A DNA stretch of 64,000 nucleotides from Anaerovibrio lipolyticus DSM 3074. GTDB taxonomy: Bacteria > Bacillota > Negativicutes > Selenomonadales > Selenomonadaceae. The notes beneath the pieces are model-generated. The model saw nothing but the letters and a program-made list of their open reading frames with translations. It had not been told where the DNA came from and did no database searches. The DNA lies in assembly GCF_900141865.1 (NCBI RefSeq), contig NZ_FQYW01000014.1:28215-92214 (forward strand). Direction: 5' to 3'. Positions within the stretch are counted from its first letter, which is position 1. Each line of letters opens with the position of its first letter. Shown here piece after piece: positions 44,556-51,428 of the stretch. The position numbers and the translations under genes are program-made.

Positions 44556-45521
44556 TTAATTAAAGTACACAATAGTGTCTTCAGGCTTCTTTTCCTCAGT
44601 GAAGGCCTCCACCTTCATCTTAAGGTTGTCAATCTCACCATTGCTGTCATACTTCACATGTATAACTCCGGTTACCTTGCCCCACTTACGCTCATTCTTT
44701 CTATGATTAAGCTGTTTGAAGGGCGCACCGGTACCGGATATTCCCAAAAACATCATGTCATCGGCACAGCAGGCCATACCTACACGACCTACACCATAAT
44801 GAATGACCCCATCCTTTTGGGCAGAACAGAGATAGCCGTCAAAAATGATACGCTTCTTGTCATAGTGATCAGGGTGGTCCTGCATATCTACAAACCAAGC
44901 GCCATAGTCATCCAGCTCCAGTTCAATCTCATCCTTGTCAATGGAAAATGGCAGCTCTGGCTCCTCCTCCACAAAATCCTCCAGATCAGATTCAAAAATA
45001 ACCTGTGCACGGCGATTTACCACCCGGACATTACGGCGAATGTCCTGCTGACGGGTTTCGTGGTCACAACGGTTGAATATAATCAGCTCGCAATAACGGA
45101 ACAAATCCACAAAGCGATCCTTCATATTCTTCTGGTAAACCTCGAAGGTCTCTGCATTAACCATGCCGATATTCTGGAAATCAAACCATTCCTCCGGAAG
45201 GGGAATGTTCATATAATCTCCCGCATTCCACATACCATTGGCCTCAATTAAGACGCTGGAGGGATTGTATTTTTTCTGAAGCTCCTGATAAAACTCGGTG
45301 GAAAGCTCCTCCACATCCTCTACCACAATAATCTTGGAATGGCTCTCCTGCAGAAGCTCCTCGTCAATTTCTTCCTCGCCCTCCTCGCCTAAGATAATTA
45401 GGTTGCACTCGGCTTTGGCGAACTGATTATTCTGTAAAAAATCCTTGATTACACTGGTTTTGCCACTTTCCAACAGCCCCATAAAGTAATACACAGGAAC
45501 ATTTGGTTTTTCTTTGCTCAT
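44556..45521 (-). CDS. CobW/G3E-family GTPase-like protein with a C-terminal cysteine-containing domain
   Basis: A 321-residue protein with a P-loop GLLESGKTS (15-23) and an NRCD guanine-specificity-like motif (150-153), as in CobW/CobW-like G3E GTPases. Instead of the usual GCxCC metal motif after the P-loop it has an acidic stretch (GEEGEEEIDEE). The C-terminal part (about 225-315) ends a strand with YGVGRVGMACCADDMMFLG, a Cys-Cys-Ala-Asp-Asp motif resembling the C-terminal domain of DUF1980/TIGR03943 proteins, which accompany YraQ-type permeases. So it may be a fusion of a GTPase with that domain. It lies 24 bp after the canonical CobW gene. Function unknown. Confidence 0.8.
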   Translation of the reverse strand: MSKEKPNVPVYYFMGLLESGKTSVIKDFLQNNQFAKAECNLIILGEEGEEEIDEELLQESHSKIIVVEDVEELSTEFYQELQKKYNPSSVLIEANGMWNAGDYMNIPLPEEWFDFQNIGMVNAETFEVYQKNMKDRFVDLFRYCELIIFNRCDHETRQQDIRRNVRVVNRRAQVIFESDLEDFVEEEPELPFSIDKDEIELELDDYGAWFVDMQDHPDHYDKKRIIFDGYLCSAQKDGVIHYGVGRVGMACCADDMMFLGISGTGAPFKQLNHRKNERKWGKVTGVIHVKYDSNGEIDNLKMKVEAFTEEKKPEDTIVYFN

Positions 45522-45545
45522 TATTTATCTCCCAATTAAGATATA

Positions 45546-46616
45546 TTACTCACCAAGGAAAAGCTCCTTCAAGCTGCCTTCCTGCAGCTTGCTGCCAATA
45601 ACGCAGAAACGGCCGGTATAATCAGCCGCACCGGTTACTACGCTGCTCTCTCCCGGTACATAGTTGAAATGGAGCCACTCCCCATCGTTGGCGGACATAA
45701 CAATGCCCTTTGCCCTGAGGATAACACCATACTCGTCAGCATTAACCAGCTCTGCCAAAATATCCTTAAGCTCATCGATGGTGAATTTCTTGGTGGTTTC
45801 CTGCCCCCAGCTGCCAAATACATCATCTGCATGGTGATGATGGTGATGATCGTGATCATGATGATGGTGCTCATGGTCATGGTCGTGACAGCCACAATTA
45901 GGGTCATCACATTCATGGTCATGATGATGCTCGTGATCATGACACCCACATTCAGGATCATCACACTCGTGGTCGTGATGGTGGTGATGATGATGCTCCT
46001 CAGCCACCTCATCCACATTCAGTAATTCGCTGTGATGAAGGGCATCCAAAATCTGCTCACCGGAAATTTTATCCCAAGGAGTTGTTACAATAGGAGCCTT
46101 TGGATTATGCTCACGGATAATATCAATGGTCTCCTGAAGCTTCTTCTCATTTACATCCTGGCTGCGGCTGAGAACAATGCAATCAGCATGGGCAATCTGG
46201 TCAATGAAGAACTCACCGTAGTTTCTGGCATACATCTTGCACTTCTTGGCATGTACCACTGCAATACTGCCTTCAATTACCACGTCATCATTGCAGACCT
46301 TGGAAACAGCAATCTTTACATCAGACAGCTTGCCTACACCAGATGGCTCAATGATAATCCGGTCAGGATTATATGTTTCCATAACCTGCTTTAAGGACTC
46401 CTCAAAGTCACCTACCAAGGAACAGCAGATACAGCCAGAGTTGATTTCCTTGACCTGAACGCCTGCTTCCTTCATGAAGCCGCCATCGATAGCAATCTCA
46501 CCGAACTCATTTTCAATAAGGCAAATCTTATCGTTAAAGCCCTCATTAATGAGCTTCTGAATCAAGGTAGTCTTGCCGGCACCTAAAAAGCCGGAGAATA
46601 TATTAATTTTAGTCAT
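45546..46616 (-). CDS. CobW/P47K-family GTP-binding metallochaperone-like protein with His/Cys-rich insert
   Basis: A G3E GTPase of 356 residues. P-loop GFLGAGKTT (9-17), ENEFGEIAIDG (35-45) and the metal motif GCICC (61-65) are canonical. A linker at about 208-262 is extremely His-rich and contains two copies of DHECDDPxCGCHDH (215-228 and 233-246). The CobW C-terminal domain follows. Known relatives supply Zn, Co or Ni to enzymes under scarcity. I prefer the ATG at 46616 (GGAGG 9 bases ahead) to the frame start at 46637. A dyad in its leader may be a metal-regulator site. It heads an operon of three genes. Confidence 0.92.
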   Translation of the reverse strand: MTKINIFSGFLGAGKTTLIQKLINEGFNDKICLIENEFGEIAIDGGFMKEAGVQVKEINSGCICCSLVGDFEESLKQVMETYNPDRIIIEPSGVGKLSDVKIAVSKVCNDDVVIEGSIAVVHAKKCKMYARNYGEFFIDQIAHADCIVLSRSQDVNEKKLQETIDIIREHNPKAPIVTTPWDKISGEQILDALHHSELLNVDEVAEEHHHHHHHDHECDDPECGCHDHEHHHDHECDDPNCGCHDHDHEHHHHDHDHHHHHHADDVFGSWGQETTKKFTIDELKDILAELVNADEYGVILRAKGIVMSANDGEWLHFNYVPGESSVVTGAADYTGRFCVIGSKLQEGSLKELFLGE

Positions 46617-46655
46617 TGTGTAAAACCTCCATTGCATTGTACAAAACTAAAGGAA

Positions 46656-46677
46656 GTTTTCGCGTAACCGCAAAAAC
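46656..46677 (-). promoter_or_regulatory. Imperfect dyad in the CobW leader, candidate operator
   Basis: The 22-base sequence from GTTTT to AAAAC (minus: GTTTTTGCGGTTACGCGAAAAC split in halves) pairs over nine positions with one G-T. It lies about 40 bases ahead of the start codon. The 46636-46735 region also has TATAAT at about 46687-46692 (minus strand) with no convincing -35. Confidence 0.45.
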
Positions 46678-46729
46678 AACCTGTAATATTATACATCATT
46701 TGATAAAATTTTTCCATGAAGGAGCATAC

Positions 46730-46762
46730 AAAAAAGAGTCAGCATATCATATACGCTGGCTC
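46730..46762 (-). terminator. Intrinsic terminator after cstA
   Basis: On the minus strand a 12-position hairpin (one mismatch, one G-T) from GAGCCAGC to GCTGACTC is followed by TTTTTT. It lies 34 bases past the cstA stop. Confidence 0.8.
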
Positions 46763-46795
46763 CTTTATTGTTTTTCATCATTTACTATTCAGCAG

Positions 46796-48232
46796 TTAGT
46801 CATTGGACCGAAGAACCTTTGTAGTAAACAGAATGACACATACAACCGCAAAGGCTATACCAACAGGATAGCTTATTTCAGTACCCAGCTGCAAACCTTC
46901 CTTGGCCTGAAGGATATAAGTACAGGTTACGGCTGACATAAATGTGGCTGGAACAGCAGCCATGAGCCAAGCCTTGCTGCCCTTCTTGGTTCTATACAAG
47001 TAAGTAGCACCAGTCCACAGAACAATCATGGCCAAAGTCTGGTTAGTCCAGGAGAAATATCTCCAGATAATATCAAAGTTCATCTGGGACAGGATACCGC
47101 CCACTGCCAAAAGTGGTACTGCAAAGAGCAGACGCTTTACAGCCTTGGACTGGGAAACACCAAACCAATCAGCCAGGGTAAGACGGGCGCTGCGGAATGC
47201 GGTATCACCGGAGGTAATAGGACATGCAATTACACCCAGCATAGCCAAAGTTGCACCAATATAGCCGGTCATGCTGCCATCACCACCCATAAAGCCAACG
47301 CAGATATCATATACAACGGTTCCGGCACCGCCAGCCTTCATAGCTGCGGCCAGACCACCAGTGCTGTCATAGAAGGTTACACCAGCTGCTGCCCAAATCA
47401 AGGCAATAATACCCTCAGATACCATGGCTCCGTAGAATACAGGACGGCCAAGGCGCTCAGTGGTAAGACAGCGGGACATAATTGGTGACTGGGTAGAATG
47501 GAAACCGGAAATAGCTCCGCAAGCCACTGTAATGAACATCAATGGCCAAATAGGCATTGCATCACCCTGTGGATGCAGATTTGCCAGCTGCATTTCCGGC
47601 ATGGTATGACCGCCAACCCCCATGAGCATTCCAGCCATAATGCCCAGTGCCATAATAATAAGGCAGGCACCAAACAGTGGATAGAAACGTGCAATCAAAG
47701 TATCAATTGGCAACAAGGTAGCCAGGAAATAGTAAAGCAGTACACATGGCAAAACAATGGTCACCGCAACGCCGGTGAGCTTTGCCAGAAGGCCTGCCGG
47801 GCCTGTCATAAATACAGTACCAACTAATACCAGAAGCACTACAGAGAACACACGCATAATGAACAGCATTGTGCCTCCCATGTGATGTCCTACTACCTCG
47901 GAAATGCTCTTGCCATCCTCACGTAAGGAGATCATTCCTGACAGATAATCATGAACACCACCTGCAAAGATAGTACCTAATACTATCCAAAAGTACACGG
48001 ACGGTCCCCAAAGAGCACCACCCAAGGCACCAAATATTGGTCCAAGGCCAGCAATATTTAACAGCTGAATCATGAATACCTTCCAAGTTGGCAACGGGAT
48101 ATAATCCACGCCATCATTATGAACTATGGCCGGAGTGGGATTATCAGTGGGACCAAAAATATTGTCCACTATCTTGCCGTAAATGACATATCCCAAAATC
48201 AGCGCAGCCAGCGCACATAAAAAAGTAACCAT
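46796..48232 (-). CDS. cstA: CstA-family transporter (carbon starvation protein, probable pyruvate or peptide carrier)
   Basis: A 478-residue polytopic membrane protein with about 12-13 hydrophobic segments. It has the CstA family signature: ILGYVIYGKIVDNIFG at the start, VHNDGVDYIPLPTWKVFMIQLLNIAGLGPIFG, GGVHDYLSGMISLREDG and FHSTQSPIMSRCL. E. coli relatives BtsT and CstA take up pyruvate and peptides; Firmicute members are less studied. It is shorter than E. coli CstA. It forms its own transcription unit between two terminators. Confidence 0.92.
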   Translation of the reverse strand: MVTFLCALAALILGYVIYGKIVDNIFGPTDNPTPAIVHNDGVDYIPLPTWKVFMIQLLNIAGLGPIFGALGGALWGPSVYFWIVLGTIFAGGVHDYLSGMISLREDGKSISEVVGHHMGGTMLFIMRVFSVVLLVLVGTVFMTGPAGLLAKLTGVAVTIVLPCVLLYYFLATLLPIDTLIARFYPLFGACLIIMALGIMAGMLMGVGGHTMPEMQLANLHPQGDAMPIWPLMFITVACGAISGFHSTQSPIMSRCLTTERLGRPVFYGAMVSEGIIALIWAAAGVTFYDSTGGLAAAMKAGGAGTVVYDICVGFMGGDGSMTGYIGATLAMLGVIACPITSGDTAFRSARLTLADWFGVSQSKAVKRLLFAVPLLAVGGILSQMNFDIIWRYFSWTNQTLAMIVLWTGATYLYRTKKGSKAWLMAAVPATFMSAVTCTYILQAKEGLQLGTEISYPVGIAFAVVCVILFTTKVLRSND

Positions 48233-48383
48233 ATACTCTCCCTCTCTTTCCCGATTACTTCTCCACCTGCTCTTTGTATTTTACAGGTACAAGTTAATTA
48301 TGGCACAAAATTCAGAATATTTAAATATATTTTTGAAAATTTGTAATAAATATCTTAATCAAAAGTACAAAAGTATTTTCACC

Positions 48384-48407
48384 AAAAAAGGACTGCCGAA
48401 GCAGTCC
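48384..48407 (-). terminator. Intrinsic terminator after the 29-residue ORF
   Basis: GGACTGC-TTCG-GCAGTCC, a perfect stem with a stable tetraloop, followed by TTTTTT on the minus strand. It begins 20 bases past the micro-ORF stop. From here to the cstA start (48233-48383) I see no further gene. Confidence 0.88.
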
Positions 48408-48426
48408 AAATTTCATATGGAATTTA

Positions 48427-48516
48427 TTATGTTTCCTCAATCAGGCAAAAGGTTAGAAAGCTAACACCAATCAACGTGCCCACCATCTGCATCAAACATC
48501 CCAAAATCCTTCTCAA
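48427..48516 (-). CDS. Putative 29-residue hydrophobic micro-protein
   Basis: Not recognised. TTG at 48516 is preceded by AGGAG at 9-base spacing and the frame ends at tandem TAA TAA codons. The product begins MRRILGCLMQ and has one predicted membrane helix (about residues 4-26) with two positive residues before it and EET at the end. It lies between two intrinsic terminators with no other gene, the layout of a short stand-alone transcript. Similar size and shape are seen in type I toxins such as TisB and in small membrane regulators; no antisense partner could be proven. It may also be spurious. Confidence 0.4.
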   Translation of the reverse strand: MRRILGCLMQMVGTLIGVSFLTFCLIEET

Positions 48517-48543
48517 ATTCAATCAACTCCTAAAAATTAAGCA

Positions 48544-48575
48544 TAAAAAAAGCCCATCTACATAAGCAGACAGGC
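48544..48575 (-). terminator. Second intrinsic terminator downstream of rpsI
   Basis: A 10-base stem with G-T pairs, from GCCTGTCTGC to GTAGATGGGC, and loop TTAT, followed by TTTTTTT on the minus strand. It also lies in front of the micro-ORF. Confidence 0.7.
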
Positions 48576-48602
48576 ATAGATATTCTACCAGCACAATAAA
48601 AG

Positions 48603-48629
48603 AAAAACCCTGCAGATTTCTCTGCAGGG
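48603..48629 (-). terminator. Intrinsic terminator after rpsI
   Basis: CCCTGCAGA pairs with TCTGCAGGG across GAAA, then TTTTTCTTTT on the minus strand, 21 bases past the rpsI stop. Confidence 0.88.
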
Positions 48630-48649
48630 TAATATGCGATAATATGAAA

Positions 48650-49042
48650 TTATCTCTTGGAGAACTGGGACGCCTTACGGGCCTTCTTGAGACCGTACTT
48701 ACGACGCTCTTTCTCTCTAGGGTCACGAGTTACGAAACCAGCCTTCTTCAGTGCTGGACGAAGATCGCCATCGAGAACCATGAGTGCACGGGTGATGCCG
48801 TGACGGATAGCGCCTGCCTGACCGGAAGCACCGCCGCCCTTTACATCAGCGATTACATCATACTTATCAACAGTCTCAGTCAGCTCCAAAGGCTGTCTTA
48901 CGATCAGCTCAAGAGTCTTGAGACCAAAATACTCATCCATTGCGCGACCATTGATGGTCACCTTGCCTTCACCTGGAACAAGACGAACTCTTGCAATGGA
49001 AGAATTTCTGCGGCCTGTGCCGTAGTAGCTAGCTAATGCCAT
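48650..49042 (-). CDS. rpsI: 30S ribosomal protein S9
   Basis: Small-subunit protein whose C-terminal tail reaches the P site. [23 protein letters not shown] at the start, [17 protein letters not shown] in the middle and the basic tail [12 protein letters not shown] are characteristic. The ATG at 49042 has GGAGG 10 bases ahead; the ATG 7 codons upstream is rejected. Length is 130 residues. It lies 24 bp downstream of rplM, the universal pair. Confidence 0.98.
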   Translation of the reverse strand: MALASYYGTGRRNSSIARVRLVPGEGKVTINGRAMDEYFGLKTLELIVRQPLELTETVDKYDVIADVKGGGASGQAGAIRHGITRALMVLDGDLRPALKKAGFVTRDPREKERRKYGLKKARKASQFSKR

Positions 49043-49066
49043 TTTAAATGTTCCTCCTTCCAAGTA

Positions 49067-49507
49067 TTAGCGAATGTTCAGCTTGAGCTCTTCTGGCTGC
49101 TGTGCAGCATGAGGATGCTCGGAACCAGCATATACATTCAGCTTTCTATACATCTGCTCACCAAGACGGTTGTGTGGAAGCATACCACGGATAGCCTTCT
49201 CAACAACGCGAGTTGGGAACTTCTCCATCATCTGACCAGCTGGGGTGAAAGTAGTTCCACCAGTGTAACCGGAATGACGGAAATAAATCTTATCAGTTAA
49301 CTTCTTACCAGTGAATACAACCTTCTCTGCATTGATAACGATAACGAAATCACCACAATCAACATGTGGAGTGAAGGTTGGTTTATGTTTACCGCGAAGA
49401 ACTTTTGCAACTTCAGCAGCTAATCTACCTACAGTCTGACCTTCAGCGTCTACAACATACCATTTACGCTCTACGTTCTGAGCATTTGCCATAAACGTTG
49501 TCTTCAT
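49067..49507 (-). CDS. rplM: 50S ribosomal protein L13
   Basis: Early assembly protein of the large subunit, 146 residues. The segment [20 protein letters not shown], then [28 protein letters not shown] and [11 protein letters not shown] identify L13. The ATG at 49507 has GGGAGGG 9 bases ahead. It heads an rplM-rpsI operon with a strong promoter and a structured leader that fits the Firmicute L13 leader. Confidence 0.98.
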   Translation of the reverse strand: MKTTFMANAQNVERKWYVVDAEGQTVGRLAAEVAKVLRGKHKPTFTPHVDCGDFVIVINAEKVVFTGKKLTDKIYFRHSGYTGGTTFTPAGQMMEKFPTRVVEKAIRGMLPHNRLGEQMYRKLNVYAGSEHPHAAQQPEELKLNIR

Positions 49508-49555
49508 GCGATATATCCCTCCCATAAATTTTAATTTTTATTTTTCTAATTTGGG

Positions 49556-49613
49556 TTGTGAAGTGTAGTCGGCCTCCGGGGCTAATGGAAGCGGCTCTAC
49601 AAAGCCTCACTTG
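49556..49613 (-). ncRNA. Probable ribosomal protein L13 leader
   Basis: The transcribed region between the rplM promoter and gene contains GTGAGGC ... GGAGGCC ... ACTTCAC with short stems (GGCTTTG/AGAGCC-type and an outer GTGA/TCAC pair). This resembles the autoregulatory L13 leader of Firmicutes, in which L13 binds its own mRNA. Named from overall likeness, not from a covariance search. Confidence 0.55.
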
Positions 49614-49617
49614 AACT

Positions 49618-49646
49618 ATTTTACTCAAGTTTCCATAGGAAGTCAA
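49618..49646 (-). promoter_or_regulatory. Strong promoter of rplM-rpsI
   Basis: On the minus strand TTGACT (49641-49646) and TAAAAT (49618-49623) are 17 bases apart. Confidence 0.85.
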
Positions 49647-49775
49647 GCATTTTCTTGTCAACCTGATAAGAAGCCGCAGAAAACGCCTCACCTTTTATCC
49701 ACAGAATATCTGTGAATAAAATAGCTTATGCCCGAATATAATACAATATTTTGGAGTACCATTTCAACTACTTTT

Positions 49776-50606
49776 TTAAAGTTTTATGATTTTTCCCTTG
49801 GTGATTATATCACCGTCTTTCAAGTTATACACTTCATCAAAGAGCTTCATATGGAAGGTGCCAGGGCCATCACTTACCTGTTCTGCCTTTTCCCCGGCAA
49901 TCCCCAAGGTTATGGTTCCAAGCAAGGCAGCCATCAAGGGGTTACCACTTGGAAGCAGGGCAGCTACCATGGCATTTAGCATACATCCTGTTCCAGTAAT
50001 ATTTCCCAGCATAGGAACACCATTGTGCACCATATAGGAATTCTCCCCATCTGTAATAAAATCTATAGGACCACTTACCAGAAGTACCGCGGAATGCTCT
50101 TTGGCCCACTGGCCTAAAAATTTTGCATACTCGTCTACATTCTGTTCATCTATAAGCTGCTCCTTATTGGCTTCCACCCCGGAGCTACGGCATTCTATAC
50201 CACAGGTGGAAAGAATCTCCGTAATATTGCCCTTCAACACAGCTGGCTTATATTTATTGATAAAATCCTGCAGAAAGTTTTTCCGTAATGTACTGCAAGC
50301 GGCACCAACTAAATCAATTATTATCGGAACGCCATGATCTCTGGCAGCAGCTGCTGATATCCCCATGGCCAGCAATCTGTCCCTTGTTATTGAGCCTAAA
50401 TTTAAGCATAGGGCATTGGCCACAGAGGTGATTTCATCCACCTCCTCCGGATGCTCAGCCATCATTGGCCGACCTCCAAGAGCCAATATCATATTTGCAC
50501 AATCATTAATGGATATTGGATTGGTGATACAATGAATCAGAGGACTGGTTTTCCTGATAAAGTGGCTCACTTCCAGTATCTCTTGGGAAATCTTGTGATT
50601 TATCAT
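49776..50606 (-). CDS. thiM: Hydroxyethylthiazole kinase
   Basis: Salvage kinase that phosphorylates 4-methyl-5-(2-hydroxyethyl)thiazole for thiamin synthesis. The protein (276 residues) shows SPLIHCITNPISINDCANMILALGG with the substrate pocket near the N-terminus, DLVGAACSTLRK, and the ATP site MLGNITGTGCMLNAMVAALL with its catalytic cysteine. The ATG at 50606 has GGGAG 9 bases ahead and lies inside the end of thiW, overlapping by 101 bases in another frame. A partner thiD/thiE set is not in the window. Confidence 0.94.
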   Translation of the reverse strand: MINHKISQEILEVSHFIRKTSPLIHCITNPISINDCANMILALGGRPMMAEHPEEVDEITSVANALCLNLGSITRDRLLAMGISAAAARDHGVPIIIDLVGAACSTLRKNFLQDFINKYKPAVLKGNITEILSTCGIECRSSGVEANKEQLIDEQNVDEYAKFLGQWAKEHSAVLLVSGPIDFITDGENSYMVHNGVPMLGNITGTGCMLNAMVAALLPSGNPLMAALLGTITLGIAGEKAEQVSDGPGTFHMKLFDEVYNLKDGDIITKGKIIKL

Positions 50607-51120
50607 AGGTTCTCGCTCCCAGCTTCTTTTGAATTTCAGTCAAGGTGTTGTTCTTCTTCAGGGCAGTAAGGAAAATAAAGGCAATAGAGCCTCCTATAAG
50701 GGTACCCATAATGAATGATGGCACATAGAACATCCAGGTCAGTCCTGTGCGACCAACTAAAAATGCCATTACAGGGTAGGATACAATGGCACCTATAATT
50801 CCAGTTCCAATAACTTCACCCAGAACAGCACCTATAAGCTTCCCCTTAGTCATTCTATATAACAGTCCGGATAAGGTTGCTCCAAAGATGGCACCAGTTA
50901 AGGCCAAAGGCGGTATCCCCATTACAACCATTCTAATAATACCTATAATAAATGCACAGGTAAAGGCTTCTACCGGTCCCAGCATAACGGCACACACAAT
51001 ATTAATGAGATGAGCCATAGGACACATGCCCTCAACACGCAATATAGGAGAAATAACAACTCCTAAACCGATCATCATGGCCATAAAGACCATCCTTAAA
51101 ATTTTCTGGTGATTTGACAT
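50506..51120 (-). CDS. thiW: ECF transporter substrate-binding (S) component ThiW, thiazole uptake
   Basis: Membrane S-component predicted to bind the thiazole precursor of thiamin. Five to six hydrophobic helices fill residues 8-160 (MVFMAMMIGLGVVISPILRVEGMCPMAH, typical of ThiW). Beyond about residue 165 a polar tail overlaps thiM. The gene follows a structured leader whose final hairpin covers the Shine-Dalgarno AAGGAG. Its ECF energising subunits (EcfA, EcfA', EcfT) are elsewhere, as in group II ECF systems. Confidence 0.9.
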   Translation of the reverse strand: MSNHQKILRMVFMAMMIGLGVVISPILRVEGMCPMAHLINIVCAVMLGPVEAFTCAFIIGIIRMVVMGIPPLALTGAIFGATLSGLLYRMTKGKLIGAVLGEVIGTGIIGAIVSYPVMAFLVGRTGLTWMFYVPSFIMGTLIGGSIAFIFLTALKKNNTLTEIQKKLGARTYDKSQDFPRDTGSEPLYQENQSSDSLYHQSNIH

Positions 51121-51345
51121 AAAAAAACTTCACTCCTTTAGCTAAATTCCCCGGGATTTCGGCTGCAGTCAGTGAAGTGCTTATTTATAAACATAAATAG
51201 ACAGCTATACAGCACAAAATCTGCCGAGGCAGGCGGTCGAAGCTCACTAGCTTCCTCTCAACCCGAAACACGGGCTCCCTCGCTATACATCTGTCTGTCA
51301 AAAAAATCGAAGGCGCTCCCCTACGATTTCCTTAGTTTAACGACA
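51121..51345 (-). promoter_or_regulatory. Structured thiW-thiM leader, candidate thiamin-related riboswitch(es)
   Basis: About 220 bases of leader contain three parts. A: hairpin 51300-51329, AAATCG pairing CGATTT with AGG/CCT inside, followed by TTTT, a terminator right behind the transcription start. B: 51199-51297, a stem AGACAG/CTGTCT with TATAGC/GCTGTA, enclosing GGGAGC, a CCCG/CGGG hairpin, TTGAGA (51256-51261) and a GAAGCT/AGCTTC hairpin; this looks like the 5' half of a TPP riboswitch, but the ACCTGATC and GATAATxCCAGCG parts are missing. C: ACTTCACT/AGTGAAGT plus T7 (51121-51178), a terminator that contains the thiW Shine-Dalgarno. Confidence 0.6.
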
Positions 51346-51350
51346 CTTTT

Positions 51351-51379
51351 AGTTTAAAATCTTCTGTTTAATTTGTCAA
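51351..51379 (-). promoter_or_regulatory. Promoter of the thiW-thiM leader
   Basis: On the minus strand TTGACA (51374-51379) and TAAACT (51351-51356) are separated by 17 bases. Confidence 0.8.
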
Positions 51380-51387
51380 TATAAAAT

Positions 51388-51414
51388 AAAAATAACTCCC
51401 GCCCAAGGCGGGAG
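51388..51414 (-). terminator. Intrinsic terminator after cheV
   Basis: CTCCCGCC pairs perfectly with GGCGGGAG across TTG, followed by TTATTTTTA on the minus strand, 14 bases after the cheV stop. Confidence 0.88.
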
Positions 51415-51428
51415 TCTTTGCTTTAATG

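Noticed and set aside
44097..45251. Long plus-strand open frame of 384 codons opposite the second CobW gene
   Set aside because: It is fully antisense to two well-supported minus-strand genes, has no ribosome binding site and no recognisable domain; such frames arise because the sense genes avoid certain codons.
45638..46018. Met/Ile/Thr-rich open frame in another frame of the His-rich region
   Set aside because: It is a by-product of the repeated CAT/CAC codons of the polyhistidine linker.
51199..51297. Plain call of a TPP riboswitch upstream of thiW
   Set aside because: The 5' half fits, but the conserved ACCTGATC and GATAATxCCAGCG parts of P4/P5 are absent, so it is reported only as a candidate related RNA.
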